DNA of 64,000 bases from NCBI GenBank assembly GCA_030568195.1, contig JAJLTO010000008.1, forward strand, positions 496,001-560,000, written 5' to 3'. Below the pieces are notes generated by a model. That model was not told where the DNA came from. It ran no database searches and saw nothing but the letters and a program-made list of their open reading frames with translations. The stretch comes from Dipodascopsis uninucleata var. uninucleata (taxonomy: Eukaryota; Ascomycota; Lipomycetes; Lipomycetales; Lipomycetaceae). The translations under genes and the position numbers were made by a program. Position 1 is the first letter of the stretch; each line of letters opens with the position of its first letter. Positions 45,747-58,411 of this stretch are shown here, piece by piece.

Positions 45747-47692
45747 ATGAATGTACCAACAAGATATCGGTCGCTTCGCAGAAAGCGGCCTGCAACAGCG
45801 GGCTCAGCCGCAGAATCATATTATCCAGGCTCCATAACAGTAGTACCACCCCCGCCGCTACCGACGGCAGCTATAGTAGCAAACGAATCTCGAATCCTAA
45901 GGAATGCAGGCGGTATTGACACAGTAAATAGTGATAGTCGCCTTCAAACGGATGCAACGGAGGTAGGGAGTTTTAAGTATTTTTCTCTTAAGTCTTTTAC
46001 GCAGAAAAGATACTGGTTCTAAGCGGCTGTGTTTTATTTGCAGTTGCTTTTCGCATTCTTCTAATATAGAGTTTTATATTGCAAAATACGGAGATCAATG
46101 CTTTAGGGAATGAGAGGAAGTTTCTAAGAATAATAAGGAAATAGGGGCTGTGAAATATCTGCTCGAGGTGATGAAGCAGCTGCTGTATTGTCGGTGATAT
46201 AATGTGATCCACTAACATGTGCCCATACTATAAAAATCTTTAATCGATTACTAACTGTAATACAATTTTGATTTTATCCATATAGAACATCTTTATCTCG
46301 GACAACGTCCTGGTATCAAGACCAAAATCGAAGGAGATTGCCTCTTCAGGAAGTAAGGATGGTTTAATTGCACCTATCAGAAGTCAAGGTCCAATGCCTT
46401 CTCCAAAGAAAGACACTCGAACGAAGCAATCTGCCATAGATCACACCGCTTCCGATCCATTTCTTGACATGGCAGTACCTTTGGTTGCGCCAAGACCAGA
46501 TCATGCTACTGTTGCGAAGAATTCAGTATTGGAGAACCTGCTTCGAGGCGATAGTTCTTCTCTTTCGAACGAGAGACGCTCATCATCATTGGATGCTGCT
46601 AGAGAACAATTCAGGGAATTGTCATCTTCGCCAATGACTTCGGTTCATTCTGTAGATTCTAGTGTCTCCTCGAATATGCAGCCTGGTATTACGAGCTCGG
46701 TATCTGATAATACATTGGGGTCTCGTGGGACGCATCAGCGACTGTCATCCAACAATCCATTCAGATTATCTGCAAGCCGATCGCCAAGTATCCAAAGTCG
46801 TGAGCAGCTCTCAACCACAGCAAAACTATCTGATAGCGACGATGAAGATCTACCGCTTTATTTGCGACTACAGAGTATACAAATTAGAAATACGACAACT
46901 AGTCCAAGGAACCCTTTTACAGATGATTCCGACCAAACTGACACTGATATTAGCAACATATCTGGATCATCTTCAGTTCAACAATATCGTCTCAATAAAG
47001 CTATCCAAAATGAAGGTGCCGGACTAGTTCCAATAGATGAAGTTGAGCGAGAAAGGCTCAGAAAGCATGAGCAGCGTCCAAATGCAACTACTATTCCTTA
47101 TAGTTATTATTTGCGTGATGATGAGAATGAGCCATTGGTTGACCTTCCAGAGACATCAGATAAACAGAGTAGCCATAAACGAACCAATACTGATTACCAG
47201 TGGAATTTACCAACGTATGGGGAAAAGAATATAGATCCCTCTACGTACAATAAGCTAACCCAGAAGGAAAATTCGAACCACAAGTCTTCTGGCTCGAAGT
47301 CGAGTAATACTTCACATCACAATCACAGTCTCAGTTATCACTATCGTGGGACAACGTCTTCTACGGTAACACCACCTATGACTGCTATTTCTACTACGAA
47401 AGATACAGTAGTGTCCTCGAGAACATCGTCGTCGAGACCCGCCACAACTGGTAGTAAATCAGAAGAACTGCAGAAAGAAAGCTCTAAGATTAGGACGAGA
47501 AAAATGCGTGAGCTTTCGGATGTTCGACTATTTACCAAAAATAAGTCCGCTCAACAACAAACTGCTCAGGAGGGGTATTCTAAAACGCCTGGAGGTAGGC
47601 CGTTATTAGATTTTGCTGCAGAAAAAAAGACTCCAAGTCGCCGTTCTCTGTTTAATAAAGGAAGTCTGTTGGCTAAGATTGACCGTCATTAA
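45747..47692 (+). CDS. Serine-rich basic protein; not recognised
   Basis: I do not recognise this gene. Exons 45747-45962 and 46286-47692 join in phase 0 across a long 323-nt intron (donor GTAGGG, acceptor CATATAG), giving 540 aa. The N terminus is arginine-rich (MNVPTRYRSLRRKRPATAGS), followed by a proline run. The body is rich in Ser, Thr, Asn, Arg, with few hydrophobic residues, so mostly disordered. Possible short conserved motifs are DNVLVSRPKSKE, DEDLPLYLRLQSIQIR and a C-terminal block KTPGGRPLLDFAAEKKTPSR then RSLFNKGSLLAKIDRH. Many SP/TP sites suggest CDK substrate. A nuclear or spindle-linked role is possible but unproven. Confidence 0.65.
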
Positions 47693-48986
47693 CTGCCAGC
47701 TATTTCTGTGACCTAAAAACTATTAATGGATCAAGCTCTGAATTTTCTGTCTCTTCTGTTTTATAAATTACTGTTTTATTCTATTATTGGTTCGCATGGA
47801 CTGTGAGATCGCGACGAGGTAAAGCATCGTCTGCATGAGTACTTGCAATAGGCTGTGTGTGTCATTAATCCAATCATCTTCTAATATACTAGGAGTACTA
47901 GCGTGAGTTTATCATGCTTACATAGTTCATGTTTCCATAGTCTCTCTGTCTAATCCAAACACTTTCTCTACATAAAGAAACTAAGTATCTTTGTGATATG
48001 TCGGATATATTGATGACATATTTTATATCTTCATGACCAGTTGAAGCTGCGCTGTATTTTATTTGCATGAAGTAAGTGTTTATTAAGGAAAAACTTGAAG
48101 TCGATAGCTTATAAGCTAAAACGAACATATATCAATGAGCGTATAATACTATAGCTCTCATCACCGTTAAATAATCACAAATTTACCCACCTAGCGGCTA
48201 GTATCCACGAACCGCTACCGTATCTGCCAGTTGTATAAGCGGTCGCACAATGAGCGCAATTAGTCGATGCGCACAAACTATTCACAATATCTAGTAAGCT
48301 AATAGATATAACGAGACCATCGTGTGAAATAAAACTAATTTAGTATATGATTATTATTACCATTATTATAAACAAAAATTTAACACTTAAAAGGACACTA
48401 AATTCTACACCATTTCAATTATATCACGAACTCTTTACACATATATCTTGTTACTTAGCTTCCCAATAATACAAAACATCAGACCTTTTTCGATGCTATC
48501 TATATATTATATGCATGCCTTACGGGGTACATATCTTCTTGACAAAAAGAGCATGTCAATAAAAGACTAAAAATAATGAACAAAAAGTTTGACAATGACA
48601 TATAATAATCGGAAAACAAAACGAGAAACAATAAAGACGGAAATGTGCTCAGATAAAAGTAGATATCTTCATGATAGAGATCCACATATGTAGTTATATA
48701 TGCGTCCTTCTAGCATATACATATACATATATATTTATATTTATATATACTGATACAGAATGAAAGGAGCATCCGAAATTGACAAAAACTTTCAAACAAA
48801 GACTTTTACCTCAAACCCTTCGCAAACTTTCGAAACAAATACCCTTTTATCAACCCACTATAATCAAACACAAATAACATGTCACATTTAAATGTCTCTA
48901 TATATGCATGCAGGCGTAAATGCGATTCATAATCTCACACATGCATATACTTATATCGCAATTATCAAATAATCTATTCCAGTAGT
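47693..48986. other. Convergent intergenic region
   Basis: 1.3 kb between two convergent stops, AT-rich, with an AT-repeat patch near 48715-48750. No tRNA-like B box or gene seen. Confidence 0.55.
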
Positions 48987-50828
48987 TCAGCTTAGCATCG
49001 CACCGCCCACAGTAGAAGGATCAACCATACCGATTCCTCCGTTCATCAAAGTAGGATCTGCAACAACAGCAGCACCTGCTCGTGATGCTCCACATCGAAG
49101 ACACGAGACGTTTTTAGCGAAGTTGTGGTAGCCGCATCCTTCAGTTCCACATTTCCAGTCACCAGCACGGAACGGAACCATTCCGAAGGAACCATTACCT
49201 CTGTTGTTGTTCCAGCCTCCTATGTTCGGTATCGCTCCACCATTTGGAGGCTGCATCATCATTGGTGCTTGATAGTTATTATACATGAACATAGGATCTT
49301 GAGCAGGCGTATTTGATGAAGCAGGGAATGAACAGCGGAAGCAAGCCGTGCGCCTCTGAAAGTTCGAAAATCCACATGACGGGCATGTCCAGTCCCCAGG
49401 TCGGGGCCGATTTTTACTAGGCGGGAAAGGAGTCAAAATTTCTTGAGCACGGTCAAGAACTCGACTGCTAGAAGGTGAAACTTCTATTGCTTTCTCATTG
49501 AGCGCCCGACCGTTCATGGCCAAGCTCTCTGCAGCCTCCTCGTGAGAAGAAAAGACCGCAAATCCTGTTCCAGTAGGTTTATGCTGATCGGGTGTTCGCA
49601 GGGTCCAAAACGCAATTGGACGTCCACCATACTGAGTGAACCAACTTTCAAGTTCAGATTGGGTCGTATCATGAGGCAAATTAGACAAGTGCAACACCTT
49701 TGATCTCTCAGCAAGAAAAGCCCGAACATCGGCACGGGCGTCTAGTGGCTTCACCAAAACATCGGGATGCTGTTCCGGAGGATGTGACTTTTTTATGAGA
49801 CCCTGCAATACACGTGCGAGAGTAATAGTTTCCTCCATTGCCCTTCTAGGAGATGCTGGAGCAAGCGCTTGAAGGTGAAAAGGAAGATTGTGTTTTATAG
49901 GAGCAGAACTTTGAACAGACTCAACTTCAAGAGCGGCGCAAATATTAGAAAGAGATGACGCCGAAAATGGTAATGATTCTGGATGATGTGCTTGCCATCG
50001 CGTGTACTCTGTACGAAGATCGAATGAGCGAGAATGTTGTAAATATGGCGGTAAAATGACAGCCTTATCACGAGCCTCACGGGGAAGTTGCACTCGCAAA
50101 TCCCATGCATTTAATGTGACAAAGGTAAAATCAAGTCCTTTTGAAATCAGATAGTCCTGTGCAAAGTTATCAAATCGTGATATTGCATCTCTGAATGTCC
50201 CCGCATTTCGCACATGTTCCCAAGTAAGCGTTGTTAAGCTTGCTGCTAAAAATTAGTAATCTACTAGCTTTATAGTAACATAATAATGACGAAGCATATA
50301 GAGTAACGAAATAAGAAATATTAAAAAATTACATACTGCAAAGAGCCGTTATGGGAGTATTAATTGGTCTAACTAATACACTGTCGCGATGGATCTAAAG
50401 GAAACAGAACAGCAAAAGTCAGTACTGCTCGCAAGCCATGTTCGAATCTTATAGGTAGTCAATGAACATCCAATCAATTTCTGCAACCTCTAAAAATAAT
50501 ATTCATCGACATATCCGTTGCGTAATATTGAAATATGTTGTATTTAGAGAACTAGAAGTCATAAACATCTGTTCCCAAAATCTCACATCTAGCATGCTGC
50601 ATTTTCTATTCCACCCAACCATTTGCAATCTTCACTGCTATTACAGCTTTTCTGAACATCGATTCAAGCCCCAATCAGTTAATTAAAGAGAGAGCATACC
50701 TCCTCGAGTGTCTTCGCATTCAACAAGATCCATGCCATCTCTATCACCTCTGCTGAATCTTTAGTGACATAAACGCCATGCTCGTCGCATGTAGTGGCGA
50801 CATGAATTACAACAAACGCGTCCGCCAT
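48987..50828 (-). CDS. NRP1: RNA-binding protein Nrp1 (pseudo-exonuclease, RRM, two RanBP2 zinc fingers)
   Basis: Fungal stress-granule RNA-binding protein of unclear role. Exons 50700-50828, 50337-50394 and 48987-50242 join in phases 0 and 1 across introns of 305 and 94 nt, giving 480 aa. The N-terminal fold is a DEDDh exonuclease (FVVIHVATTCDEHGVYVTKD, LVRPINTPITALC, LTTLTWEHV), but the first acidic pair DxE of active enzymes reads HVA, and the middle Asp region reads LNAWDL, so it should be inactive. Next comes an RRM (VLHLSNLPHDTTQSELESWF, GTGFAVFSSHEEA), then two zinc fingers, GDWTCPSCGFSNFQRRTACF and GDWKCGTEGCGYHNFAKNVS. Sequence is close to filamentous ascomycete versions. Divergent from the methyltransferase gene. 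Confidence 0.92.
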
Positions 50829-51308
50829 GAGAAACTAAAAATACGCTGTCTCGTTCAATTTTAGGTCCAAAAATTTTCGAGTAGATTTTCTATCTCTATT
50901 GATGTATTCGACCTGTTATCTATCGCTCAAAACACATACAAGTCGATCTTTAACTGTATCCTCCTAACCTATCGAAGGAGTTTGATGAGTTTTCAAAATT
51001 ATAAAAATTTTTTTGTTTCTTTTAAGCTGGCGAATATTAACGAACCAAAGCGGCCATTACGATATAAGCAGGGTAATTATTATTGGTACTATACCCTTTC
51101 ATAAAAGAAATTAAATTACCCTATTATGCCCCTGAATTAACACCGGGTAAATATAAAGTTCAAATAAGATTTAATTTATCTGAAAAGAAAAGAAGTCTTT
51201 AGAGGAGTTCATTGCTCTCAGTTAAATAATTTGACTATACGGTCTACTTATCAGTAGGTGAGAGAAAGTAGCGTTAACTGAGCGATACTGAGTAAAATCG
51301 AAAATCAT
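50829..51308. promoter_or_regulatory. Divergent promoter of NRP1 and methyltransferase genes
   Basis: 480 bp, AT-rich with T-runs near 51005-51020. No gene seen. Confidence 0.5.
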
Positions 51309-52845
51309 ATGGAGACGGTTACAGATAGTTTTCCATTTCCAGCAGGGTATGACGATTTGGAAAGATATTTGTCAGATCTAGTGGAATTCTATCGATCGCC
51401 TCTTGTCCGTAAATTGTCGTCAGAAGTACATATACTGAACTTCTTGCTCAGTGACAGTGACTTATTCGAGGCGATTCTACCTATAGAATGGGTTTCATAT
51501 TTAGATGACACCCCTCTAGACGCTAGCTTAAGTCTAATAATCAATATCAATGAAAGCAGTGAAGGTAAAAAGCATGAGAACTGAATGGATGTCGCGTTGA
51601 AATTTTTTCATTGGTAAATGTGTTTGCAGAGACATATGTAGAGGAGTTTCGCTAACAAAACTTGTAGATAATATTCCAGCGTCGCTCGTAGAATTTTTGG
51701 ATAAGATAAAGTCTTTTGCTATGCATCGCAAGCCAGATAATGAGAATAAAACGTCGATATCGCTAGAAAAATCGGCTCTATCGCTGGGAATGTCTCCAAA
51801 AAAACTTCACGAGTGCGCATACTTGTCAGAAGCAGTAGCTAAAGTTTGCAATAAAATCAATTCTACGAATATTATTGATCTAGGTAGTGGGAAAGGATAT
51901 TTATCTCGTACATTAGCATATGAATATGGATTCTCTGTGGTTGCTATTGAAAATGTAGAGTCAAGAAAAGAAGGCGCAGAACGTTTAGATGAATTATATG
52001 ATAGGAAGGGAGGCAAGCGCAGGGTTCTGCAGGAGGTGAATGGTTCAGGATCGCTCGTACATATGGAGAAATTTGTTGATAATGGAAACTTAAGCGACGT
52101 TGTAGAAAAGGCAGATATGAAAGGAGAGAGCATAACGCTCGTCGGCCTTCACACGTGTGGCAATCTCTCCCACCACGCACTTCGGAGCTTGATTGCAACA
52201 AAAGAGATTTCGGCTGTTGCGGTTGTTGGCTGCTGCTACAATTTAATGACAGAACGAGCTGTGGATAAAGATGACGAAGGATTTCCTTTAAGTAGGAAAT
52301 TGGAGAGCTACTCGATTCCAATGCCAACTTCTGCCCGAATGCTTGCCTGTCAAGCTCCAGCAACCTGGACTAGGAAAACTCGCGACGCTTTTTTTAAGCG
52401 TCATTTTTACCGCGCACTACTACAGCGAATATATTTAGATCGAGGTTTTATTAATCCTGAAAAAGTTAATCATAGACAAGACGATAGGATTCAGGTTGGA
52501 AGTCTACGAAAACAATGGTATAAATCATTTGCTATTTATTGTCAAGGCGCAAGTAGGCGTGTGCGTGAGACTTATGGAATGAAGTACCCTCCTGAAAAGC
52601 GTGAGCTTTTGGTAGTATCTGAGGATGTTGCTACGGTGTATATACAAAAATACAATGATAAATATAAACGTCTTGCAATTCTTTGGACTTTGATGGCGAC
52701 GGCGGTCGGTTCACTTACAGAAGCATTAATTCATCTCGATAGACTATTTTTTATAAAAGAGCAAGGGGCGAAAGAAGCTTACGTTTCAGTGGTTTTTGAT
52801 CAAGAAATATCAGCTAGAAACTTAATGGTAGTTGGTATCAAATAA
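51309..52845 (+). CDS. Methyltransferase of the METTL25/RRNAD1 family
   Basis: Class I SAM-dependent methyltransferase. Animal METTL25B and METTL25 are the relatives; their substrates are little known, with histidine or RNA both proposed. Exons 51309-51564 and 51632-52845 join in phase 1 across a 67-nt intron (acceptor TTTGCAGAG), giving 489 aa. Motif I is NIIDLGSGKGYLSRTLAYEY, with the acidic residue of motif II in VVAIENVESR. The family hallmark TLVGLHTCGNLSHHALRSLI followed by AVAVVGCCYNLMTE is clear. The N terminus before the intron is mostly helical. Converges with CDC16. Confidence 0.88.
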
Positions 52846-53263
52846 AAGTTTTGTAAATCAAAAAAGCAATATTGTATAATGGTGATAATGTCGCTTGTGA
52901 AAAGCACTTTGAGCTGTAAAGATGCATTTTATACAATCTTTACTCTTCAGATATGTATTGGAATTGAGAATACTGGTGCTATGCCATAATTTCTGTTAAT
53001 TGGAATATGCACTAGCGTTTGATACCATTGCTAATTTCATGAGTGTTCTTAATAGTTCTTTTCTTCCATTTAGATAATTTATATACATTGATGAAGAAAA
53101 AGGAAAATAATATTATAAGTACAATTTCGCCATAATTATAAGAAAACTGCGCTTGACAAGGAAAATAATCCTATTATTGAAATAACTGAGATGTAAGATT
53201 ATAAATACAATGCAAAAATCGTGAATATGTAGAAAGTGACTCTGATAGGGTATCCGGTTTAAC
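52846..53263. other. Convergent intergenic region
   Basis: 418 bp between the methyltransferase and CDC16 stops, AT-rich. No gene seen. Confidence 0.6.
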
Positions 53264-55538
53264 TTAGGTTGCTGATGTAGAGCTGAGAGTACCAGCACTA
53301 TTAGCATTCTCTTCCAATGCGCGCTTTAGTAGATCCCAAGAAACTGGATCGTTCGGAGCTAAACTCAGTGCCTGTATTAATTTAAGTAGTATGTTAGATA
53401 TATTCGTCAACGTTTAAACTGCATATGCTGAACTTGGACTTACATCTTGGAAATTGAGAATCGCTTCGCCTGTTCGACCTAATTGGAGATTTACAAGACC
53501 CATCGCAGAAAATACTTCAGGCTCGTGCTTAGAAACCCTTAAGACCTCTTCAAAATTATGGAGAGCTTCCGGCCAACGACGTAGTTGTCTGAAAGCATGA
53601 CCAAGATTAATTTTAATGGGAACCCATGCTTTAGTGTCACTGTCCAATTCATCGGCCACCTTCAATGCCTTATAGAAAAACTCTAGAGCCTTGTCCAATT
53701 GGTTTTTATGATATAAAACAACACCCATTTCGTTCAGTAAAAGAGGGTCATTTTTGCAAATACTATAAGAGGCATCCAGATATTCCTCTGCTAATGTGAA
53801 ATTATGAAGTTGTAAATGCTGCATTCCCAAGAATAATGACGGAAGGTGAGTCCCCTGGAATAGCCGTGCCGCCGTAGAATATGCTGAAACGGCCTGTTCA
53901 TGTTCCCCTTCAACTGCAAAAGTGTGAGCAAACCCAATCCATGCAGCGCCAAAATGAGGATTCATCATGGATGCTTTACTAAAGAAACGCCTGGCTTCAG
54001 GAATCTTATGAATAGCAAGATAGTAAACACCTATGGTGAGCCATGTAACTGGCTCTTCTGGGTGGTTCTCCGCCATTTCGTGGGCAATTAAAAATAGCTT
54101 GTTCTTCTTTTCAAGCTCATGCAAACATGCCAAATAGAGGGGAATAATAGAAAACTTGAATCTATCCTTCTCGAGAACCTTTTCACATAGTTCTAGGCAC
54201 TGTTTGAATCTACATTGCACGAACAACAGTTCTGCTCGACTTTGGATCAACTCAGAATTCTCGCTGAGATTATACTTTAACTGAAGCTGCTTTTCAGCTT
54301 CGAAGAATCGATTGGCATTATAATACTAAAAATCGCGTTAGAACAAAAAGAATCTTTCCAAAGCCTCTTATTAGTAAAAATTACCTTGTTGAGTTTAGTA
54401 GTATACAACAATTTGACTAGATCACCATCTTGAATATCGTCGAAGTTCAATGTAGACACAAAATGGCGCTCTTATTAGAGTGAGAAAAGAGAACTGTGTT
54501 AGAAAAATCCTTCAACATCAACTATTATTTAAAAATTGGTAATATTTACCTTCAGAGGGTGTCATAAGACTATTAGAAATAAGCTCATCAAAAGCTTCGT
54601 AACACTTAACATCAATAGTGAGCGCCTCTTTGAAGCAATCTTTTGCTTTCTCAAAGTTGTTTTGATTAGAATATATAATACCACGAAGATAACACATAGA
54701 CGCTTGAAGTTTTATTCCACCATCAGAACTACTGTTTTCATTATCCTCTGTATTGAAAGACTATTAGAATCTAGAGCAACGCTTTAACAGATGGCCCAAA
54801 GTACTTACCACTCGAAAAGGGGTTTGATTCACCAGTGATAGCCAATGCTTCCTCCCATTTTGACAGTCTAGTTAAACATAAGGCCGCAAGGTATCTGCAA
54901 CTAGGACTCTTCTCTAGATCTTGTCTCATTAAAAGCTGTCGTGCACGTGCATAGTGGCCAGTGTTGTAGTGGACTTGGGCAAGCCAGAAAGCATCGTTCG
55001 GATCGTCGGTCAAGGAAAGAACTGTATCGCCAATGAAGATAGCTGTTTGATATTGATGTTGCATGTAAGCATCATGTCTCCATAGTCTTAATCTCTCAGC
55101 TTGGTTTAAGCTTGCTAGGTACGCTTTGTTAGCTCTGAATACACTAGACGGGGTACTTTCAGAGTTGAGTACTGATGATGTTGTAGGCGTTTTGCGTACT
55201 GGAGTAGAAGTAGCTTCCATATCTGATCCAAATCCAAAAGATGGATACTTCTGACGTGAAGTAGGCGGAAGCGGTGTTGAAATAGGATCTGATGAATAAG
55301 GCATTGCATTTATAACTGGCGCGATTGGGGATATCGATAAAATCGAAGAGTTGTGAAGTCCTACACCAGCAGGAGATGTAATAAATCCTTCCGTTGTGAA
55401 TGATGGAACGTCTGGACCACCGACAGATTCTATATTACCATCATTTGATATATTACCGTCCTCAACTTGGATAGGACCGCCAGGTCTACCCGTTGATATA
55501 GGTGTTTGAAATGCCTGTGATGATCTTCGATTTGACAT
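53264..55538 (-). CDS. CDC16: Anaphase-promoting complex subunit Cut9/Cdc16 (APC6)
   Basis: TPR scaffold of the APC/C ubiquitin ligase that triggers anaphase and mitotic exit. Five exons: 54809-55538, 54550-54747, 54385-54470, 53444-54325 and 53264-53371, with introns of 59 to 79 nt, give 667 aa, as in yeasts. A Ser/Pro-rich N-terminal region of about 110 residues with TP sites precedes the first TPRs (LWRHDAYMQHQYQTAIFIGD, CRYLAALCLTRLSKWEEALA). The conserved LLYTTKLNKYYNANRFFEAE and EEPVTWLTIGVYYLAIHKIP, then SLFLGMQHLQLHNFTLAEEY and LNEMGVVLYHKNQLDKALEF, identify the family. The last exon adds ALSLAPNDPVSWDLLKRALE. Confidence 0.94.
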
Positions 55539-55667
55539 TGCTATAGCTAGTCAATATCACTTCTTTTGTGTTTATGGATATCTTCTCTTTCAGATGCCAC
55601 TGTTCAAGCTGTTTTGTCACCTTAATATTAAATAGCTATTTCCATATAGCAACAAAATGATATTGAA

Positions 55668-56377
55668 ATGTGTTCTGTAACTGAAAAGATTGTGGATTTG
55701 TTTGGGTTTAAACGCGTCTTGCCTTGGCTGAGGAAAACACAAAAACAAGATGTCGACAAAATGGATGGTCGGCCCTCACATTTACACTAACCTTTTGTGC
55801 TACACTAGAATGAAAATAACACACGAGGATTCAGTCTCTAGAGCGATTCCATATACTCAGAAAATTTCACTTAACCGCTTTCTATCTGTCTACAATTGTG
55901 TATCCTTTAGGTTGCGAGACGTAAAGATTATGTGTTGCCAGCTACGGAAGCAATATTTCTCATTGCACGTTGCCGGCTCCTAAAGAAAAATTTTGATTAT
56001 CTACATGGAAAACCACCACGAGATCTCTTCGCACAAATAAAGGTGTTAATTTATTTCAGGCTATGAAGTCAAATACTAGGAAACTAGTTTACGAATAGCA
56101 AGGAGTCCCTACATCTTCGTTCGAAAGTTCTATATTATGGTCGATATCACACTGTGCTTGTGATTTAAGGAGCAAAGAGTACTATATATATCAGTCCGAT
56201 AATTTAGGGAATTTTGCAAAAGTGCCTCCAGATTATATTAGAGTAGAGATCAATTACTTGAATTTATACTGCTTTCGCATGCTATCTTATCGGATTCGCG
56301 GTTCAAAAAGATATATAATATTTTATGTTGGAAACTCTCTCTCCATTAAACGAGATATCCGCAAAATGGATTCCTGA
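55668..56377 (+). CDS. Possible small three-exon gene; not recognised
   Basis: A likely unrecorded gene of about 164 aa. Exon 1 (55668-55751) reads MCSVTEKIVDLFGFKRVLPW and goes on basic and amphipathic. Exon 2 (55911-56042) reads RRKDYVLPATEAIFLIARCR then LLKKNFDYLHGKPPRDLFAQ. Exon 3 (56099-56377) is open for 92 codons, with its frame opening exactly at a TAG acceptor. The second intron is 56 nt (donor GTGTTA); the first is 159 nt with an odd GTCGAC donor, so that junction is unsure. All junctions are phase 0. No family recognised. Starts only 130 bp from the CDC16 ATG on the other strand, implying a shared promoter. Confidence 0.4.
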
Positions 56378-56870
56378 ATCAGTACACTGGTGCTCATATA
56401 TTCGTATATCCATGACTATTTAAAATTCTCATATTATTCATTAATATGTATCAGCTAACCATCAGCGGTTAAATATAATGTACTATGTATGTAGTGTTGC
56501 CTAAATATATCTTATAAAGGGCTTTTATGAGCAACGAGAGCTACATAAGATTTGATATGCAGCATAGTATAAAGTTTAACGAGTACGCAGTTTTGCTAAA
56601 CGACCACAAAACCGACCCGACGAACTAAGCTCGCGCAAAAAAAGATATATACTAAAATCAACACTGTAAGGCGTGGTACGTATATACGTATTTATTCATT
56701 CATACAATTGTACATGTACACACATATATAGTACAATTCCACAATAATTGAATTCAAAAGCTATCGGGATTAGTTAAAAGATTCTGTTATATTGAGATAT
56801 TTCACATCTTTTCTCTAGTACAATCGAATAAAGATAAAAATCGAGCTAAAAGTAATAGTAACAGAGGAAA
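56378..56870. promoter_or_regulatory. Promoter region of ERG20
   Basis: 493 bp, AT-rich with TATATA and ACATATATAG words close to the gene. No gene seen. Confidence 0.5.

Positions 56871-58411
<1,541 letters not shown>

Noticed and set aside
46001-46220. Coding frames within the 323-nt intron of the serine-rich gene
   Set aside because: The phase-0 join 45962/46286 is clean; internal frames are short and AT-rich.
50440-50460. TGTTCGAATC, a tRNA B-box-like word
   Set aside because: It lies inside the 305-nt NRP1 intron and no matching A box, acceptor stem or anticodon arm can be drawn around it.
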